Part shown: piece after piece, positions 26,165-35,361 of the stretch
How the letters are laid out: the number at the start of each line of letters is the position of its first letter
Position numbering within the stretch: position 1 is the stretch's first letter
Assembly (NCBI GenBank): GCA_016716765.1
Contig: JADJVA010000004.1
Location: 379,051-443,050, forward strand
DNA from: Bdellovibrionales bacterium
GTDB lineage: Bacteria; Bdellovibrionota; Bdellovibrionia; Bdellovibrionales; UBA1609
Length of the DNA: 64,000 nucleotides
Direction: 5' to 3'
Position numbers and translations under genes: made by a program
Notes under the pieces: model-generated
Seen by the model: only the letters and a program-made list of their open reading frames with translations
What the model was told of the DNA's origin: nothing
The model's database searches: none

Positions 26165-26597
26165 ATGAAAAGTCAAATCAAAGAAAAAACGAAATTACGT
26201 GGACATTTTCACGCCGTTTACAGTCTCAACTATCACTTAGTGTTAGTAACCAAATATCGAAAAAGATGTCTCAAGCCGGAGCAATTAGAGTTTCTAAAGC
26301 AAGAGTTCAGCAGACTTTTTTGTGAATGGGACTGCAGACTCCTCGAGTTTGGCGGCAAAGGAGACCACGTTCATCTTCTCTTTGAAGCACACCCGGCGAT
26401 GAATCTTTCAAAGCTCATCAACAACCTAAAAACCGTAACGAGCAGACTTATTAGGAAGAAGTTTCCAGCACACCTGAAGAAATATTATTCGAAACCTGTT
26501 TTCTGGACTCGAGCCTATTGTCTCATTTCGACGGGCGGAGCGACACTTGAGGTCAAAAAAATATGTAGAAAATCAGGAAAATGAAAAATCATCCTGA
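26165..26597 (+). pseudogene. tnpA: TnpA, IS200/IS605 Y1 transposase, frameshifted before the catalytic Tyr
   Basis: The HUH motif is present in GDHVHLLFEAHP and the general Y1 sequence is good (LVLVTKYRKRCL, CLISTGGATLEV). The frame as read ends at 26584 with KKICRKSGK. In a run of seven A at 26555-26561 the loss of one A restores KKYVENQENEKSS and a stop at 26595-26597. Residue Y of KKYVENQ is the catalytic tyrosine (compare VKQYIENQ of IS608). As written, the enzyme lacks its nucleophile unless slippage on A7 occurs. Start MKSQ at 26165. Confidence 0.88.
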
Positions 26598-26608
26598 TTT
26601 CAAGACCT

Positions 26609-26624
26609 CCTCCATCCATGGAGG
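26609..26624. repeat. Hairpin at the tnpA-side end, perfect 7-bp stem
   Basis: CCTCCAT-CC-ATGGAGG forms a perfect 7-bp stem with a two-base centre, 12 bases beyond the restored tnpA stop. It is a candidate left-end hairpin of the element. Confidence 0.6.
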
Positions 26625-26644
26625 AAAGTCGAGTTTCATTCATC

Positions 26645-26672
26645 TCCACCTAAATCAAAGATTTTAGATGGA
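26645..26672. repeat. Second hairpin beyond tnpA
   Basis: CTCCACCTAAATC pairs with GATTTTAGATGGAG around AAA, with one mismatch and one bulge. It has no U-tract, so it is not an ordinary terminator. It may be the true element end or an unrelated 3' structure. Confidence 0.45.
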
Positions 26673-26854
26673 GAATTCTGAAACGGGTTTGTTAAACTAT
26701 CTCCCTCCCGAACGCCTCGACAGAGGTCTGGGTCTCGTTGGATTTGTGGATCATCGTAAGTGGTTAGCTTTCCTATTTCAAAATGATCATGCTAGGCTTT
26801 CTCAAGAGACTCTCACCTTCCTCACTTGAGATATTTCGAAAAAGGAGTCCAGTT

Positions 26855-27562
26855 GTGACGATCAGGGAAATAGGAATTATTATACTCGTTACTTTTGCAA
26901 CATTAGGAAATGCCTGGATAAAAACGGCGTCGGCTGCTCCTCCCGCCGCGTTCTATGATCTTCCTAAGGTTGTGGCCGTCCAGAATCGCACCTATTTTCT
27001 GAATCACGACTTAACTGCTCAATTAGGTTGGTTGCCAAGCGATGCGTTTAATAAGGGCTATACGGTCGGTTTATCTTATACCACCTTTTTCAGTGACTAT
27101 TTAGGCTGGGAGGTCGTCAACGCTAACTACTCATTTAATAGTGAGACGAACCTTAAAAAGGATCTCCTCAATAATTTTGGGGCCGCCGTTGAGAATGTGG
27201 GTTTTGATGGTGTACTTGATTTTGTGACCTATTATTTTACTACGAACATTGTCTACACGCCACTCTACACAAAAAGCCTCCTTTTTAACAAACATATCAC
27301 TCGGGGGGAAGTCAGTTTCGTTTTTGGAGCTGGGGGTGCTAACTTCGATGCGAGCGGGATACGGACTCTGATCAATGCTGGACTCTACCTGCGCTTCTTC
27401 ACGAAAGCCGACACTTCTTGGAAATTTGATTTTCGTGACTTCCTCTATTTTGAAAAGAGTTTGGGGGCCGTCAATTCGATGTCCCTTATGGTTGGTTACT
27501 CCATGCAACTGGGAAAGCCTCCCGTAAGACCCCTTTCCAGTGAGGAAATTGATACAAAATGA
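26855..27562 (+). CDS. Outer membrane beta-barrel protein, myxo/bdello type
   Basis: The GTG at 26855 has a perfect AAGGAG seven bases upstream and yields a clean signal peptide (IIILVTFATLGNAWIKTASA), so I reject the longer frame from 26783. The mature part of about 200 residues is built of alternating amphipathic strands with aromatic girdles (YTTFFSDYLGWEVVNANYSF, SWKFDFRDFLYFEKSLG) as in the small 'outer membrane beta-barrel domain' family of myxobacteria and Bdellovibrio. In Myxococcus, barrels of this kind (GltA/GltB) belong to the gliding apparatus. The stop overlaps the ATG of the next gene by four bases, so the two are coupled. Confidence 0.82.
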   Translation: MTIREIGIIILVTFATLGNAWIKTASAAPPAAFYDLPKVVAVQNRTYFLNHDLTAQLGWLPSDAFNKGYTVGLSYTTFFSDYLGWEVVNANYSFNSETNLKKDLLNNFGAAVENVGFDGVLDFVTYYFTTNIVYTPLYTKSLLFNKHITRGEVSFVFGAGGANFDASGIRTLINAGLYLRFFTKADTSWKFDFRDFLYFEKSLGAVNSMSLMVGYSMQLGKPPVRPLSSEEIDTK

Positions 27563-29316
27563 AGTGGAAAGAGATGATTGGTTTAGACGAGGTCTCTCTG
27601 ATTCTTATATTTCTTGTCAGTGCTGGCGGGTTTGCGAAAGGAGCAAGTGGACAAGTAAGGGCCTTAAAGCCTTCCGCTCAATTAAAAATATCCAATCGAA
27701 CGCCAAATCAGGAAGCAAAATCTAAGGTTGAAGCAAAATCTGCTGCCCCGGTCGCTCTTGTAAATGGGGCAAATGGGAGTGAACCAAGTTTAAAAACCAA
27801 TCCGGCAAAGGAATCTCCTCCGCCAAACTCTGCCCAGAACGCACCTCCCGATCAGGTAACCAGCGGAAAATCAGTCGATCTCAGCAAGGCGTTTCTCAAA
27901 GAGGAAGTAAAACCTTACTCCTATGTCCCCATAGACGCCGAGTTTTGGTATAAAATTCAAGCCTCCATTGCCGAAGGGAATCCGATTTCAGCGCTCATTG
28001 AAGGAGCAAGAATGGAAGATTCTGCAGGAACTGATACTCCGGAGGGAGGCGAAGGGCAGCTGGCTATGGCCGTCGCCTTTCGCGAACGAAAACTCTATTA
28101 TGCTTCTTTTGATCTATTGATTCGAATGGCGAAAGACCGAATTGGATCATCACTGGGCGAAGCTGCACTCCATGAGCTCGGTAAACTTACCACAGAGACT
28201 CCTTACGATCAGGAGGCACTTAATCACCTTCTTGTTGGAAATGAATTTGCCTCACTTCATCCGGACGTCGAATCATTCGTGAGTTATCACAAGGCAATGG
28301 ATCTTTTGCAATTGGGGTTCACAGAATGGGCTCAAGTTCATATTAATAAGATCAAGAAGGATTCTTATTGGGATTATCTCATGCAATATTGGACGGCCGT
28401 CGGGGAAGTTTCGCGCGATCGTGTTGATAACGCTCTCGCAATTTTTCAAAAACTCATGGAGACTCAAAGTTTGCCTCCGAGAATCTTTGAGAAAGTGGCT
28501 CTTCAATATGCCCGTCTCATTTTTGAACAGGGTGATTTTCAAACTTCATTTGCCATCTATAATAGTCTAGGTTTGACGGGCGTGCGTGAGATCGGTCGAA
28601 TTCAATTGGAGCGAGCTTGGGTTCACTACTATCTTAAGGACTACGGCAAGGCAATGGGCATCCTGACGGCTCTGCAGGCCCCCTACTTTGAGCCCTCGCT
28701 GACTTTTGAGCGGCACATACTTGAAATGATTATCTACAGAGAACTCTGTCACTACGAGGCCGTAAAATACGTTGCTGGGCGGTTTCGTTCAAACTTCAAA
28801 TCAAGCTTAAATGCAATTCGCTGGCGCAAGCCACTTCGGCACGATAAGGCCCTCTTTAATCTTGCGGTCCTCAATCGTGAAATTCAAGATCCTGCAAATC
28901 TTGTTGATCAAGTCCGTCGTGAACTGGCAATGATTAAGGAATACAGCTGGGATCAATTCACTTTCTTTAAACCTCTTCTCCAAGAATACTCACGAATCGA
29001 TAGTATTCTCCAGGCTCGCATCGATATCCAACTTGAAGAGAAAACCAGGAGTTATGCGAATGAATTGCTGGATGCCGAGGAGCAGATCCTCTTTTTGGAG
29101 TACACATCGCGGCTAGATGAGCTTCGTGTCCGTCGAGGGGATGATTCAACTTATCGCGCTCAAGATATCAGCTACATTACCTTTGAGAAAATCTACTGGC
29201 CCGCAGACGGTGAGTTTTGGTGGGATGAAATGCCAGATTATCTAATGAAGATATCCTCCCGATGTGGAGAGCAGTCAACGCCGGACGATCGTAAGGTGGA
29301 AAAGGAGTTCAAATGA
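27559..29316 (+). CDS. Periplasmic TPR-like protein of the gliding-type cluster
   Basis: A 585-residue exported protein. It has a signal segment (LILIFLVSAGGFAKGASG), a Lys/Pro/Ala-rich linker to about residue 115, then helical repeats of TPR/SEL type (RKLYYASFDLLIRMAK, VDNALAIFQKLMETQ, KAMGILTALQAPYFEPSLT). It is linked by ATGA overlaps to both the preceding barrel gene and the following TPR gene. Architecture and position resemble the smaller TPR subunit (GltE/AglT type) of the myxobacterial Glt complex. That equivalence is inferred from order and build, not from clear sequence identity. Confidence 0.78.
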   Translation: MKWKEMIGLDEVSLILIFLVSAGGFAKGASGQVRALKPSAQLKISNRTPNQEAKSKVEAKSAAPVALVNGANGSEPSLKTNPAKESPPPNSAQNAPPDQVTSGKSVDLSKAFLKEEVKPYSYVPIDAEFWYKIQASIAEGNPISALIEGARMEDSAGTDTPEGGEGQLAMAVAFRERKLYYASFDLLIRMAKDRIGSSLGEAALHELGKLTTETPYDQEALNHLLVGNEFASLHPDVESFVSYHKAMDLLQLGFTEWAQVHINKIKKDSYWDYLMQYWTAVGEVSRDRVDNALAIFQKLMETQSLPPRIFEKVALQYARLIFEQGDFQTSFAIYNSLGLTGVREIGRIQLERAWVHYYLKDYGKAMGILTALQAPYFEPSLTFERHILEMIIYRELCHYEAVKYVAGRFRSNFKSSLNAIRWRKPLRHDKALFNLAVLNREIQDPANLVDQVRRELAMIKEYSWDQFTFFKPLLQEYSRIDSILQARIDIQLEEKTRSYANELLDAEEQILFLEYTSRLDELRVRRGDDSTYRAQDISYITFEKIYWPADGEFWWDEMPDYLMKISSRCGEQSTPDDRKVEKEFK

Positions 29317-32300
29317 GTTCTTTTCCAGATGGCTCGCTTTTTCTCCGCGCCAGAAATTGCATTTGCATGATTGCGATATTCTTGTGGACGCCCCCTTCAC
29401 TTGGTCAGTCTCCCGCCCAGGCGAGTCTCGAGAAAATGCGCCAGGATCTAATGAAAATTGATAAGAGTGTCACTGAAACCGAGTCAAAAATTAAGGAAAT
29501 CAGAGATGCTCGATTTCTTCCAGACCTCTATTTTGCCTTGGGGGAGTTCTTAGTCGAAAAAAGTCGATACATGTACGCAATAAAGGTAGCAGAGAACAAA
29601 GGGACCCCTCTGAACGAAATAGATTTTACGATGGAAAAGAGACCTAAATTTCGAGCGATTGAGGTTTATGATATTCTGATAGACAAATTCCCGAAACTCG
29701 CCGAGCGGGACAAAGCCATTTTCTTTAAGGCTCATGAATTGCGAGAGCTTGGCCGCCTTGAGGAAATGGTGAAGGCTTATGCCCAACTGACCCGTGAGTA
29801 TCCTGAAAGTAGCTATTGGGAAGAAAGTCAGCTCGTTATTGGTGATTTCTTTTTTGAGGAAAAAAAGGACATCGATCTTGCCTTGGAAATGTATCAAAAA
29901 ATTATTGCACGAAAAAAGGGGCCATTTACGCCGCTGGCCCAGTATAAGATGGGTTGGGCATATCTCAATAAAACGAAATTCGAAGATTCTCTGCTTTCCT
30001 TTGAGAAGGTTCTTACTTTAAATAGCGACATTGATCTTTCTCTTTTGCCGGATCTTTATCGAAAGACCGATGTGCGACGAGACGCGCTCACAGCGATGGT
30101 TTGGCCTTATTCTGAGATTCACAAATTCCGTTTGGAAAAAATGGGATTGTGGAGAGCCAATGCTTTGGATTATTTTCGACGGATCAGCCCTGATCGGACT
30201 GGTTACGAAAGGGTTCTCGACAAATTGGCAAAGCGCTTTGATCTCAAAAAAAACTACATTGAGAGCACAAAGACATATTTTGAACTTCTGCGTCTAACAA
30301 CAGATCTAGAATCCAGAATGGATATTATAGAGCGTCTTTATGTGGCGATGAAGAATACTTTCAAACAATGGCCAGTGAGCGGATTTGTACATGAGGTGGC
30401 TAAAACTATTGCCCAAGTGCGGTTCAGTGACAAGCTAAAAAAGGCTGAGATAGATAAGGCCATACACGACTATGAGATATTTGCGCGAGATGTTGCTACG
30501 CGAACTCATAAGAGGGCCAAGACCACTCGCAAAAAGGAAGATTGGAATCTGGCCGTTCTTGATTATAAGTATTATCTTTGGGCGTTCCCGTCTTCAAAAC
30601 ATGCTCCTTTACTTCGACTGAATCTAGCAGAATGCTATTTCAATTCTGAAAACAGTGTGGAGGCAGCTAAGTCCTATGAAAACCTCGTGAATCTGACTTC
30701 TAAAAAGGAGAAGAAAAAGAGCTTTCTTGAATCATCCATAGAATCCTATATCACGGCCATTCGGACGCAGTCTAAGCTTTCTCGTCTCGAACTCAACGAA
30801 GTCAGAAACGGGCTGCGCGACACAGGAAATAGATTTATTAAAGCATATCCGGCAGAAAAATCTGTGCCAGGAATCAGATTTAATATTGCGCAGACTCACT
30901 ATGACGAGCGAAATTTCAACGAAGCTGTTAAAGCCTTCAAAGAGTATATTCGCCTCCATCCAGAAGGAAAGGATGTCTCGATTGCTGCCAATCTTATTCT
31001 TGATTCATTCAACCAAAAGGAAGATTTTGTTAACATCATCAAAGAAGGAAAAGCCCTGATCGCCAACAAAAATATCACCGATGCGGGCCTGAAGAACCAG
31101 GTTATGCAGGTTATTGAACAGGCAGAGATGCGAAATGTGCAGGTAGAAGCCGGGGGAACTTCCTCGGTTAACTACGCCGCGAGTCTCTTGAAGTTGGCAG
31201 GAAAATACAAGGGTTCTTCATTGGGTGACAAAGCCCTGTACGAAGCCTTCGTTGCGTTTCGATCAAAACGCGATCCTCGTGCTTACCAATCTGGCGAACA
31301 GCTTCTGGCTCAGCATGGTAAATCGGAATATGCCCAGGAAGTTGTGACTTCCATGGGGCAGATGGCACTGACGACTGCAGATTTTCGCAGAGCTTCTCTT
31401 TATTTTGAGTTGTATGCTGAGAAATATCCCGCTCAGGCAGATGCCCGCGCTCTTTTGAAAAATGCGGCGACGATGAGAGAACTTATGGGAGATTTCAAGT
31501 TTGCCGCTCAAAGTTTTCGAAAATTAAACGACTACACTTCTGCAGCAAGGATGGATTTTCTTGGAAGCGATTGGGCCGCCCTGCAAAGATCAACTCCACA
31601 AGCGAGCGGGATCGAGGGAGTCTATTGGGAAGGGCTAGCACAATTCCGATTGCGCGGGATCTCCTCTGCCAAAGGTTCCCTGGAAAAAGCTACGCAGATG
31701 GCGAGTGGGACCTATGAAAGTCAGGAAATGGCCGCTCACGCTCTCTACCTCTTGTCGATGGGTACAATGGAGACCTACAATCAAATCCGTATGACACCGG
31801 GGAATGAGACTAAGGCAGTAAACAATAAAGCAGCGCTTCTAAAAGATCTGGATGCAAAACTGAGAAAAGTTATCGATTTTGGCAACGGGAGATGGACTAT
31901 TGCAGCTCTTTATGGACTGGGCCAGGCCAATCGGGAATTTGCGGATTTCATCAAACAAGCCCCCGTTCCCGCAGGACTCCCCGCTGATCAAACAAAAATC
32001 TTCAAAGATGCCATTTCACAACAAGCTGCAAAATACGAGGCGAGTTCACGGCAGTATTTCGATCAATGCCTGAACAACGCTGAAAAATTTGAAGTATTTA
32101 CTTTATTCGTAAAGGGATGCCAATCGCGAGGATCGATTCGGATTGATGAATCAAAGGAGACAGGTCTTATAGCGAGAGCTCAAGAGGGAGTTCCGGAGGG
32201 AGCAAAGGCTATTCGAGACAAACTTTACGACCAGCCTCGAGACATTGGTTTGCTGATGAGTCTAGCCAATACTTATATCCAGTCCAGGGATTACTCCATG

Positions 32301-32585
32301 GCTGAGCTTATTCTGAGTCGAGCGAGCGAGATTGATCCAAAAAATGCCAACGTTCTTGCCTCGATTGGAGTCGTTCAGCTTTATAAAAATGATATCAATG
32401 GCGCTAAAAAGTGGTTTGACAATGCTCTCAAAGAAAACAAATCTAATTCTTTGGCTCTTCACGGTATTGCTGGACTTCATAAGCAGTTTAACTTTCAAGC
32501 GCGTTTGAAAACTTCTCTGAATTTGGCCAAACGTGCAGGCTCCATTTCTGGCCCCTCTCACCCAATCATAGATTCAGTTAAATGA
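29313..32585 (+). CDS. Large periplasmic TPR protein of the gliding-type cluster
   Basis: A 1090-residue protein beginning with an export signal (ICMIAIFLWTPPSLGQ) and made almost wholly of TPR-like helix pairs. Examples are FRAIEVYDILIDKFPKLAERD, DIDLALEMYQKIIARKKG, AVKAFKEYIRLHPEGKD and, near the C-terminus, AELILSRASEIDPKNANVLA with a canonical TPR pair. Size and composition fit GltD/AgmU-like scaffolds that connect inner and outer membrane parts of the Glt machine. It starts within the stop of the previous gene (ATGA). About 130 bases separate it from the FHA gene, including a short tandem repeat. Confidence 0.8.
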   Translation: MSSFPDGSLFLRARNCICMIAIFLWTPPSLGQSPAQASLEKMRQDLMKIDKSVTETESKIKEIRDARFLPDLYFALGEFLVEKSRYMYAIKVAENKGTPLNEIDFTMEKRPKFRAIEVYDILIDKFPKLAERDKAIFFKAHELRELGRLEEMVKAYAQLTREYPESSYWEESQLVIGDFFFEEKKDIDLALEMYQKIIARKKGPFTPLAQYKMGWAYLNKTKFEDSLLSFEKVLTLNSDIDLSLLPDLYRKTDVRRDALTAMVWPYSEIHKFRLEKMGLWRANALDYFRRISPDRTGYERVLDKLAKRFDLKKNYIESTKTYFELLRLTTDLESRMDIIERLYVAMKNTFKQWPVSGFVHEVAKTIAQVRFSDKLKKAEIDKAIHDYEIFARDVATRTHKRAKTTRKKEDWNLAVLDYKYYLWAFPSSKHAPLLRLNLAECYFNSENSVEAAKSYENLVNLTSKKEKKKSFLESSIESYITAIRTQSKLSRLELNEVRNGLRDTGNRFIKAYPAEKSVPGIRFNIAQTHYDERNFNEAVKAFKEYIRLHPEGKDVSIAANLILDSFNQKEDFVNIIKEGKALIANKNITDAGLKNQVMQVIEQAEMRNVQVEAGGTSSVNYAASLLKLAGKYKGSSLGDKALYEAFVAFRSKRDPRAYQSGEQLLAQHGKSEYAQEVVTSMGQMALTTADFRRASLYFELYAEKYPAQADARALLKNAATMRELMGDFKFAAQSFRKLNDYTSAARMDFLGSDWAALQRSTPQASGIEGVYWEGLAQFRLRGISSAKGSLEKATQMASGTYESQEMAAHALYLLSMGTMETYNQIRMTPGNETKAVNNKAALLKDLDAKLRKVIDFGNGRWTIAALYGLGQANREFADFIKQAPVPAGLPADQTKIFKDAISQQAAKYEASSRQYFDQCLNNAEKFEVFTLFVKGCQSRGSIRIDESKETGLIARAQEGVPEGAKAIRDKLYDQPRDIGLLMSLANTYIQSRDYSMAELILSRASEIDPKNANVLASIGVVQLYKNDINGAKKWFDNALKENKSNSLALHGIAGLHKQFNFQARLKTSLNLAKRAGSISGPSHPIIDSVK

Positions 32586-32597
32586 TCGTCATAGCAG

Positions 32598-32615
32598 GAC
32601 GAGACGAGACGAGAC
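32598..32615. repeat. Pentanucleotide tandem repeat (GACGA)n
   Basis: About 3.6 copies of GACGA in the gap between the large TPR gene and the FHA gene. Such a tract can change copy number by slippage, but it lies outside coding sequence, 100 bases before the next start. Confidence 0.8.
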
Positions 32616-32714
32616 GAGACCTTCCTAAAGCGACCTGAGGAAAAAATCAAATAGGCTGTGAAGGTTCATTTGTCCGGGGCCGATAAGCATATTGGCAACA
32701 ACCCAGGTAAGTAA

Positions 32715-35027
32715 ATGGAAGCAGCGCAACACCTCAGCACATATCCAATTTATATATTAATCACACATGGGAAGACTGTCATTTTCGAAAAGACAATTGA
32801 TTCTTTGCCCATAACTATAGGTCGCAGCAGTCATTGCAATGTTGCTCTCACACAATTCAATTGGATCAGCCGACAGCATGCGGTGATTTTTCCAGAAAAT
32901 GGACAACTCTATTTGGTTGATCTCAAGTCTTCCAATGGAATTCAAATCGGTGGACGAACCTATGATCGAATTGAAATTCATAACGGAACCATTGCTAACA
33001 TTGGACCACTTATATTTCAGTTTGGTCTGCCACAAGAATCTCTCACGAAAACTTTTTCTGTAAACCAAAATGTGGATTCCTCAACTTCTCCACCGACTCT
33101 CCCCAATGCTCTGCAGGGTCAAGGAGACGAGGTGTCTCATTCAAAAATCTCATTGGGCCCAATTGGGCCGCCGCCTATTAATGCGAGAAAGGGTCGCTTT
33201 TATCCGGAGCTTGATTCTGAATCGATCAGCAATGCTGATGGCGAATTGAAGTACAATAGGCCTGACAACAAAAGAGGTGAATCTCCCGCTTCATCAGCAA
33301 AGACGCCAAGAGCTAAGAATGAATTCGACCCTGATGCCACAATTGTAGAAAAACCGTCAAAGACAGACGAGAAAAAGGGCGGAATGCGTGGTGAGAATGC
33401 TCAAAGGCTGGAGCCCTCTCAGATTCCGCAACGAAACATCAAGCCTTCTCCGATGCCCTTGCCATCCTATTTACGGGAGGAAATTCGTCCCAGCAGGGTC
33501 TCACAAGACACGCTTAGTTCTTCAAATCTGAGGGCTTCAGAAAAATCAACGCCCAAAAGAGCAGCACACTCAACAGAATCAGGCGTTGGGGGCGGTGTTG
33601 AAACTTACCCCCTTGAGAGAGATAGGCCAATCAGGGGAATCGATAAGGTTGACCGTAATCGTCGAGTACTCGAAACCTACATCACTTGGCATGGCGCTGT
33701 TTTCGATACACAGCTCTTCTGGCCTGGTGAGCAGGTTGTCGTGGGTCGCACTTCTGATGGGGTTTATCTGCCAACCCTTAAAGGCGAATTTCTTATTGCC
33801 CATTTTGATGGTTCTGTCGCGAAGTGTTCAATTCCTGACCATCTAGGTGGATTCCTTCGCACTGGAGACTATCGGCCAGTACCCCTTAGTGAACTCGTCG
33901 AAAGCAGATCCCTTCCCCGCAGCGGAAGAAACCATATTTTAAAACTAGGGGCCACTGACCTTTGCACTTTGGATTTGGGCAAAGACGTTCGCCTGCATTT
34001 GCGCTACGCACCTGCTCCCAAGCAATTGTCTCGAAAACGAACGATCGAACCGGACGCATTGCTCAAAAGAACCTTCACAGGTTCAAGCATTGTTCATTTT
34101 CTCTTTATTGCAAGTTTCATGTTCATCGGTCCGAGCCAAGAAAAATTAAAAAAGGCGGAGCCCCCCCGCCAGGCCACGATCATATTGAAAAAGGAAGAGC
34201 CAAAAAAGCCGGAACCACCACCACCTCCTCCTCCACCACCACCTCCACAACCCAAAGAAGTGGTCAAACCTGAACCCAAGCCTATTCCTAAACCAAAGCC
34301 AAAACCAAAAAAAATAGAAAAGCAGCCTATTGTAAAAGAGAAGAAAGTCGTGCGGGACAAGGCTGTGTCGAAGGAAGTTATTCAACCAAAGGCAAAACCA
34401 GCCCCAGATATTACTAAAGTTGGGGCCTTGGCGGCTCTGGGCGCGCTGGGAGCTCCAACACCCAATCCAACAAATCAACCCGTTGCTATCAATGTCAATC
34501 CAAACGCCGGGGGTGGCGGAGCGAAAATTTCTACGACTGGAGTAATAGGAACGCTCAAGGCAAGTGGAGGCAAGCTTCAGGCGGCGGGCATAGAGGGAGT
34601 GAAAACGCAAGGACGTGGATTTGGAACAGGTTCCGGCTATGGCGTCCAAGGAATAAAGGGCAGCGCTGGAACTCGAGGCATTGGCGGAGCCGTGATTGGA
34701 GCTCCTCAATTGATGAAAATCAATCGGACGGAAGGATTAGATCGCAAGCAAGTCATGGAGGTCGTGAAGGCATATCTGGCGGAGATTCAGCAGTGCTATG
34801 AACGTTCCCTGTTGAGTGAGCCGGGCATCGCTGGGCGAGTTGAGTATGAGTGGAACATCAACCCAAAAGGAGTCGTTCAGTGGGCCAAGGTGAAGAAATC
34901 AGACATTCGTGGGGGTGATTCGCTTAACAGTTGTGTCACGTCCATTTTTAAGAAAATGAAGTTTCCTGTCGCTAAAAATGGTGAATCTACCCAACCCAAC
35001 ATTGGATTTCCGTTTGGACGACTATGA
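32715..35027 (+). CDS. FHA-domain, TonB-like protein with AgmX/PglI C-terminal domain
   Basis: Domains in order. FHA at residues ~25-100 has all phosphothreonine-binding positions (IGRSS, SRQHA, SSNG). A long polar linker is followed by a second globular part at ~317-440 (ETYITWHGAVFDTQLFWPGEQVVVGR). One membrane helix lies at ~455-472, then a Pro-run and a KPKPKPK periplasmic spacer. A Gly-rich part precedes an AgmX/PglI-type C-terminal domain at ~680-770 (IQQCYERSLLSEPGIAGRVEYEWNI ... CVTSIFKKMKFP). The FHA faces the cytoplasm and the TonB-like tail spans the periplasm, as in GltG/GltJ of the Myxococcus gliding machine. It closes the rightward barrel-TPR-TPR block. Confidence 0.88.
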   Translation: MEAAQHLSTYPIYILITHGKTVIFEKTIDSLPITIGRSSHCNVALTQFNWISRQHAVIFPENGQLYLVDLKSSNGIQIGGRTYDRIEIHNGTIANIGPLIFQFGLPQESLTKTFSVNQNVDSSTSPPTLPNALQGQGDEVSHSKISLGPIGPPPINARKGRFYPELDSESISNADGELKYNRPDNKRGESPASSAKTPRAKNEFDPDATIVEKPSKTDEKKGGMRGENAQRLEPSQIPQRNIKPSPMPLPSYLREEIRPSRVSQDTLSSSNLRASEKSTPKRAAHSTESGVGGGVETYPLERDRPIRGIDKVDRNRRVLETYITWHGAVFDTQLFWPGEQVVVGRTSDGVYLPTLKGEFLIAHFDGSVAKCSIPDHLGGFLRTGDYRPVPLSELVESRSLPRSGRNHILKLGATDLCTLDLGKDVRLHLRYAPAPKQLSRKRTIEPDALLKRTFTGSSIVHFLFIASFMFIGPSQEKLKKAEPPRQATIILKKEEPKKPEPPPPPPPPPPPQPKEVVKPEPKPIPKPKPKPKKIEKQPIVKEKKVVRDKAVSKEVIQPKAKPAPDITKVGALAALGALGAPTPNPTNQPVAINVNPNAGGGGAKISTTGVIGTLKASGGKLQAAGIEGVKTQGRGFGTGSGYGVQGIKGSAGTRGIGGAVIGAPQLMKINRTEGLDRKQVMEVVKAYLAEIQQCYERSLLSEPGIAGRVEYEWNINPKGVVQWAKVKKSDIRGGDSLNSCVTSIFKKMKFPVAKNGESTQPNIGFPFGRL

Positions 35028-35063
35028 CGACTATGCTGTTCAATTGCTGAGACTCAGATATAT

Positions 35064-35294
35064 CTAATATTTGACTTTTGGTTTTGGTTTTGGAAGGTCT
35101 TCCACAATTTCTGAGCGATAATTGGTACGGTACTTAACATAGTTCTTCAGTTCATTTTTCTGCCGAGCCAGTAATTTAAGTCTATCGTCGTTGTGGAGTT
35201 CGCCCTTGATCGTAACATCATCGAGGTCCATCTTGGCTCCAGCAAAAGCGAGAGAGGAACTACTCAAAATGGATAAAATGACCAACAACCTCAT
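35064..35294 (-). CDS. Small exported protein beside the gliding-type cluster
   Basis: A 76-residue product with a good signal peptide (LLVILSILSSSSLAFAGA). A short charged mature part ends in DLPKPKPKVKY. The ATG at 35294 lacks a strong ribosome binding site. It is convergent with the FHA gene and lies downstream of the VWA lipoprotein gene on the same strand. No known family. Confidence 0.6.
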   Translation of the reverse strand: MRLLVILSILSSSSLAFAGAKMDLDDVTIKGELHNDDRLKLLARQKNELKNYVKYRTNYRSEIVEDLPKPKPKVKY

Positions 35295-35361
35295 TGAAAT
35301 TATTTTAGCAGAAATCTCTTTTTAAATCTAGTTTCTCGCTCTGCTATCCAAAAAAAATCCA

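Larger units (their letters stand above)
24856..26672. mobile_element. Decayed IS605-type (IS200/IS605 family) element
   Basis: Divergent tnpB (leftward) and tnpA (rightward) genes with 27 bases between their starts is the IS605 arrangement. Hairpins stand at both outer ends: 24856-24883 beyond tnpB, and 26609-26624 plus 26645-26672 beyond tnpA. This family has subterminal hairpins instead of inverted repeats. Both genes carry frameshifts, so the copy is probably dead or mis-sequenced. Exact ends cannot be set without another copy; boundaries are the outermost hairpins. Confidence 0.85.

Noticed and set aside
26783..26854. Longer start for the outer-membrane barrel protein
   Set aside because: The GTG at 26855 has a perfect AAGGAG and gives a clean signal peptide, unlike the upstream ATGs.
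34200..34320. Repeats in the FHA gene as a possible tandem-repeat locus
   Set aside because: They are codon runs for the Pro and Lys-Pro spacer, normal for TonB-like proteins.
34146..34709. Leftward 187-codon frame with Trp/Arg runs
   Set aside because: It is the complement of the Pro/Lys-rich spacer of the FHA protein gene; low-complexity shadow.
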